A stretch of 8,365 nucleotides of DNA, taken from the NCBI GenBank assembly GCA_014859225.1, contig JACUUP010000064.1, positions 1 through 8,365 of the forward strand, given 5' to 3'. Under the pieces are notes generated by a model. It searched no databases and was not told the DNA's origin. It was given only the letters and a program-made list of their open reading frames with translations. Positions 6,084-8,365 of this stretch are shown one piece after another. The position numbers were made by a program, and so were the translations under genes. Numbering within the stretch: the first letter of the stretch is position 1; every line of letters begins with the position of its first letter. This DNA comes from Candidatus Aerophobota bacterium. Lineage in GTDB: Bacteria; Aerophobota; Aerophobia; Aerophobales; B3-G15.

Positions 6084-6938
6084 CTATGGGAGTATCTGGG
6101 TTCCGATTCCGCTGTCCGTAAATATTTCAAGAAGAAGGGAATGAGGGATTTTCCCACTTATAATGTGAACCTTTTTTACTCCTTTTTTAAGGGCCCTCTG
6201 GCAGGATTCAACTTTTGGCATCATACCCTTCTGGATGTTTCCCTCCTGTAGCATTTTCTCTATCTGTTGCAGGGTTATAGTGGGTATCAGAGTTTCCGGA
6301 TTGCAAGGGTCCTCAAGTATTCCCTCAACATCAGTTAAAAATATGAGTTTTTCAGCCTTTAGTGCACCGGCAACTTCAGCAGCCACCATGTCCGCATTTA
6401 TGTTTAAACTTTCGCCCTCTTTGCCCATCCCTACAGGAGCAATTACCGGGATAAATCCTTCCTTTTCCAGAACCTCTAAAAGCCGGGGATTTATATTTTC
6501 CACTTCCCCTACCAATCCTAATTTTTCCTTTGAGGTTTTTCGAGCAAAAATTAATTCACCATCTTTTCCCTCTATTCCCACAGCTTTTCCACCACAGAGG
6601 TTGAGAAGGGCAACAATTTCCTTATTTATTTTTCCAACAAGCACCATCTCCACGATTTCCATAGTCGCCTCATTGGTGACTCTGTTTCCCTCCACGAATT
6701 CGGGTTTTATACCTAATCTTTGCATAAGGCGGGATATGGCTTCACCGCCTCCATGAATAACGACAGGTTTTATCCCAACATAGTGCATCAAAACAATGTC
6801 TTCGGCAATATCCCGTTGTATACCTTTCTCACCAGAGGCTTTACCCCCCAGTTTTATTACAACAGTTTTACCGGAAAATTCACGCATGTAAGGAAGTGCT
6901 TCACTGAGAATCTGAGCCCTCTTTATAGCTTTTTCCAT
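6084..6938 (-). CDS. argB: Acetylglutamate kinase (ArgB)
   Basis: This is a 284-aa cytoplasmic amino-acid kinase that phosphorylates N-acetylglutamate, the second step of arginine (ornithine) biosynthesis. Landmarks are VIKLGG (27-32, Lys29 for ATP), VIHGGG (60-65), NRVTNEATMEIVEMVLVGKINKE (Arg86 for substrate), GIEGKDG, INAD (180-183, Asp183 catalytic), LIFLTDVEGIL (198-208), GMMPKVES (Lys242) and a C-terminal LEIFTDSGIGT. An N-terminal helix ending in EALPYMREF is the extension typical of arginine-inhibited hexameric enzymes, so feedback inhibition is likely. The start is set at 6938 because a GAGGT ribosome site (6948-6944) precedes it; the ATG at 6950 has none and lies only about seven bases from the predicted transcription start. 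Deviations include GGGEAI where GGGPEI is usual, and HIISGK where HIIDGR is usual. It stands alone: no other arg gene is in the window. Confidence 0.94.
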   Translation of the reverse strand: MEKAIKRAQILSEALPYMREFSGKTVVIKLGGKASGEKGIQRDIAEDIVLMHYVGIKPVVIHGGGEAISRLMQRLGIKPEFVEGNRVTNEATMEIVEMVLVGKINKEIVALLNLCGGKAVGIEGKDGELIFARKTSKEKLGLVGEVENINPRLLEVLEKEGFIPVIAPVGMGKEGESLNINADMVAAEVAGALKAEKLIFLTDVEGILEDPCNPETLIPTITLQQIEKMLQEGNIQKGMMPKVESCQRALKKGVKKVHIISGKIPHSLLLEIFTDSGIGTQILP

Positions 6939-6943
6939 AGCAT

Positions 6944-6948
6944 ACCTC
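6944..6948 (-). promoter_or_regulatory. Ribosome binding site that decides the argB start
   Basis: On the minus strand GAGGT (6948-6944) lies five bases before the ATG at 6938. The alternative ATG at 6950 is preceded by an A-rich tract with no ribosome site. The 6938 start also gives the N-terminal length usual for arginine-sensitive family members. Confidence 0.65.
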
Positions 6949-6963
6949 ATTTGTTTTTTTAAA

Positions 6964-6991
6964 ATTATATTCTTTTCTTTTTTATTTTCAA
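6964..6991 (-). promoter_or_regulatory. Promoter for argB
   Basis: On the minus strand TTGAAA (6991-6986) and a perfect TATAAT (6969-6964) are separated by 16 bases. Transcription would start near 6957, about 19 bases before the preferred start codon at 6938. Confidence 0.6.
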
Positions 6992-7087
6992 CTTTATTCC
7001 AGATTGATATATCGTATCATCATCTTTTCAGAATTCATGTAGCCAGAGAAATTTTTTCGTTGATTACAGTGTGATTGCAATATTTAT

Positions 7088-7117
7088 TTGACATTAATTT
7101 TATTAGAACAACATAAA
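7088..7117 (+). promoter_or_regulatory. Candidate distal promoter upstream of the LacI-family gene
   Basis: A perfect TTGACA (7088-7093) is followed after 18 bases by CATAAA (7112-7117), a mediocre -10. It would give a leader of about 150 bases running through the operator-like palindromes. Confidence 0.3.
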
Positions 7118-7159
7118 TAACTTACCCAGGTGACAAAACAATAATAGCTTAAGTTTATA

Positions 7160-7195
7160 TTTGTCAACTAATTTGTTCTTTCCGGACTTGACAAA
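7160..7195. repeat. 8-bp inverted repeat carrying opposed -35 hexamers
   Basis: TTTGTCAA (7160-7167) and its exact complement TTGACAAA (7188-7195) are separated by 20 bases. Each arm contains TTGACA reading outward: left toward argB and right toward the LacI-family gene. It may be a divergent promoter core or a repressor/activator site. Confidence 0.5.
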
Positions 7196-7216
7196 GCTAA
7201 AAAATAGAAGAAAATA
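7188..7216 (+). promoter_or_regulatory. Probable proximal promoter of the LacI-family gene
   Basis: A perfect TTGACA (7188-7193) is followed after 17 bases by AAAATA (7211-7216), a weak -10. The predicted start falls inside the operator-like palindrome at 7214-7233, the expected position for autorepression. The leader to the ATG at 7277 would be about 55 bases. Confidence 0.42.
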
Positions 7217-7233
7217 AGGTAACGTTATCATAT
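7214..7233. promoter_or_regulatory. LacI-type operator, probable autoregulatory site
   Basis: An imperfect 20-bp palindrome is centred on the CG at 7223-7224 with eight of ten positions symmetric. Its core is the perfect 8-mer TAACGTTA (7220-7227). A central CpG flanked by A/T-rich arms is the hallmark of LacI-family operators. It lies 43 bases upstream of a LacI-family gene and overlaps its predicted -10 and transcription start. A second overlapping inverted repeat, CGTTAT-CAT-ATAACG (7223-7237), shares the same half-site. Confidence 0.62.
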
Positions 7234-7276
7234 AACGATATCTTAAACCGTATTCAATAAAGTCTAACCATAGAAA

Positions 7277-8308
7277 ATGAGAGAAATAGTAACTATCAAA
7301 GATGTGGCTAAGAGAGCAGGAGTATCTACCAGCACCGTTTCTAGAATATTAACTCCCCGAAATAATACTTATATGCGAGACGCAACTAGGGAGAGGGTGA
7401 CAAGAGCAATTAAGGAACTTGATTATAGGCCGGATGTAAGAGCTCAAAGTCTTAGAGGAATGATAGGAACAAAGACAATCGGGCTGGTCATGCCCGATAC
7501 CTTAAACCCATATTATCAGGAATTAGCTTATGCATTAGAGGAAATTTGTTACAAAGAGAGGTATGGGATGTTGGTTTGCAGTTCTAAAAATAGTATTAGT
7601 AGAGAACTTGTTTATATAGATCTTTTAGAAAGACAAAAGGTAGATGGCATAATTTTGACAACCGTAGGCTTACACAAGGCGAGACTCGACGGCCTGATAA
7701 AAAGAGGAATTCCCATAGTTCTGATAGATAGAGACGTACCTGGTACTGTTGTTCCTACTTTGTTTTCCAACAATTATATGGGGGGATGTCAGGCCACCCA
7801 ATACTTGATAGATCTTGGACATAAAAAAATCCTTTGTGTTGCGGGCTCAATGAATGTTCTATCGAATATAGATAGGTTAAAAGGCTATACTGACACCTTA
7901 GGAAAAAATGGTTTAGAGATTGATAAAAAGTTAATTATTAGAAAAGGAAAACTCACTTACAAGAATGGCTATAAAATAATGAAAGACCTCCTGAGCAAAT
8001 CCGGTGATGAGTTCACGGCTATTTTTTGCTTGAATGATCTGGTAGCTCTGGGAGTTATGCGAGCTATCCACGAAAAAGGCAAGAATGTCCCCTCTGATTA
8101 CTCGGTAATTGGCTTTGATAATATATCCTTTTCCTCTATTTGCAATCCTCCTCTAACTACTATTGCTCAACCGACAAGAATTATTGCTTTGAACGCATTT
8201 AAAACAATAAGGAAATGGAAGGAACAAGCTTTGCTAAAAAAGAAACATAGATTCTGGGATACAAAATTGATAGTGAGAGAATCGTGTAGGGAAAATAGGT
8301 TCAGATAA
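7277..8308 (+). CDS. LacI-family transcriptional repressor
   Basis: This is a 343-aa DNA-binding regulator. The N-terminal helix-turn-helix TIKDVAKRAGVSTSTVSRIL (6-25) is textbook LacI/GalR. It is followed by the hinge YRPDVRAQSLRG (50-61), whose Leu59 is equivalent to the Leu that wedges into the central CpG of LacI operators. Residues from about 66 form the periplasmic-binding-protein-like effector and dimer domain: KTIGLVMPDTLNPYYQEL, KVDGIIL, IPIVLIDRD, NNYMGG, DLGHKKILCVAG, FCLNDLVALG (containing an effector-contacting Asp position), SVIGFDN and PPLTTIAQP. It ends with LIVRESC, a family-typical tail. The effector is probably a sugar or nucleoside, but it cannot be read from sequence. The ATG at 7277 lacks a clear ribosome site; no better start exists, because the helix-turn-helix begins six residues in. 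It probably controls itself through 7214-7233 and a carbohydrate operon beyond the right edge. Confidence 0.93.
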   Translation: MREIVTIKDVAKRAGVSTSTVSRILTPRNNTYMRDATRERVTRAIKELDYRPDVRAQSLRGMIGTKTIGLVMPDTLNPYYQELAYALEEICYKERYGMLVCSSKNSISRELVYIDLLERQKVDGIILTTVGLHKARLDGLIKRGIPIVLIDRDVPGTVVPTLFSNNYMGGCQATQYLIDLGHKKILCVAGSMNVLSNIDRLKGYTDTLGKNGLEIDKKLIIRKGKLTYKNGYKIMKDLLSKSGDEFTAIFCLNDLVALGVMRAIHEKGKNVPSDYSVIGFDNISFSSICNPPLTTIAQPTRIIALNAFKTIRKWKEQALLKKKHRFWDTKLIVRESCRENRFR

Positions 8309-8309
8309 A

Positions 8310-8364
8310 AAGCTGGAGATTAAGGCCGGAAAGGCGGTGAGAAATAGGTAGGTCAGTCCAGCTT
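8310..8364. repeat. Inverted repeat enclosing a possible structured RNA or leader
   Basis: AAGCTGGA (8310-8317) and its exact complement TCCAGCTT (8357-8364) are separated by 39 bases, starting two bases after the LacI-family stop codon. Inside, GGCC (8324-8327) could pair with GGTC (8351-8354), allowing one G-U pair, and GCC (8325-8327) could alternatively pair with GGC (8333-8335). There is no T-run after it within the window, so it does not look like a rho-independent terminator. I recognise no known riboswitch. The window ends one base later. Confidence 0.4.
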
Positions 8365-8365
8365 G

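Larger units (their letters stand above)
6951..7276. other. A/T-rich divergent intergenic region between argB and the LacI-family gene
   Basis: This 326-base stretch is strongly A/T-rich and I see no gene in it. It holds the argB promoter at its left end, one or two rightward TTGACA boxes (7088 and 7188), a leftward TTGACA (7167-7162), and operator-like palindromes around 7214-7237. It is much longer than the other gaps here and probably carries most of the regulation in the window. I recognise no riboswitch or tRNA in it. Confidence 0.7.

Noticed and set aside
6235-6962. Long plus-strand open frames opposite argB
   Set aside because: They are Ser/Pro/Phe-rich shadow translations of a clear acetylglutamate kinase and carry no ribosome site or recognisable motif.
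1-8365. CRISPR array, tRNA, rRNA, transposase or phage genes
   Set aside because: No repeated spacer pattern, cloverleaf, rRNA-like block or mobile-element protein motif was seen on either strand.

Overview
This 8.4 kb window looks like chromosomal DNA from a moderately A/T-rich bacterium. Shine-Dalgarno sites are mostly clear (AGGAGGT, GGGAGGT, GGAGG), sigma-70-type -35/-10 boxes are recognisable, and the genes are housekeeping or metabolic and closely packed. The pyrophosphate-type phosphofructokinase and the iron-type alcohol dehydrogenase fit an anaerobic, possibly fermentative lifestyle. I cannot name a phylum from the sequence. No rRNA, tRNA, CRISPR array or transposase is visible.

Layout, left to right. 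(1) A partial metallo-beta-lactamase-fold hydrolase runs leftward off the edge (1-349, minus). (2) Divergent from it is a plus-strand pair: a nicotinamidase (pncA, 549-1139) and a phosphofructokinase of PPi-type signature (1208-2371). (3) Convergent with the kinase, with stops only 2 bases apart, is a long secreted protein (2374-4272, minus). I read it as an NlpC/P60-like cysteine peptidase whose two catalytic halves are separated by a beta-propeller-like insertion. (4) A compact divergent promoter region separates it from a plus-strand pair: a 178-aa protein ending in an Ada-like zinc-binding module (4403-4939) and an iron-type alcohol dehydrogenase (4945-6066). (5) Convergent again is a solitary acetylglutamate kinase (argB, 6084-6938, minus). 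(6) A 326-base A/T-rich intergenic region holds divergent promoter elements and LacI-type operator-like palindromes. It is followed by a LacI-family repressor (7277-8308, plus). (7) The last 57 bases contain an 8-bp inverted repeat enclosing G-rich sequence, perhaps a structured RNA or the leader of the next gene.

How the genes work together. These are mostly independent metabolic units: NAD salvage, glycolytic phosphotransfer, alcohol/aldehyde redox, arginine biosynthesis and sugar-responsive control. They are arranged as alternating divergent and convergent pairs rather than one pathway operon. The LacI-family regulator probably represses itself and a carbohydrate operon beyond the right edge. 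The best candidates for something undescribed are the propeller-interrupted NlpC/P60-like protein and its divergent neighbour, whose Ada-like module shows a Cys-to-His ligand pattern. I see no complete novel multi-gene system.
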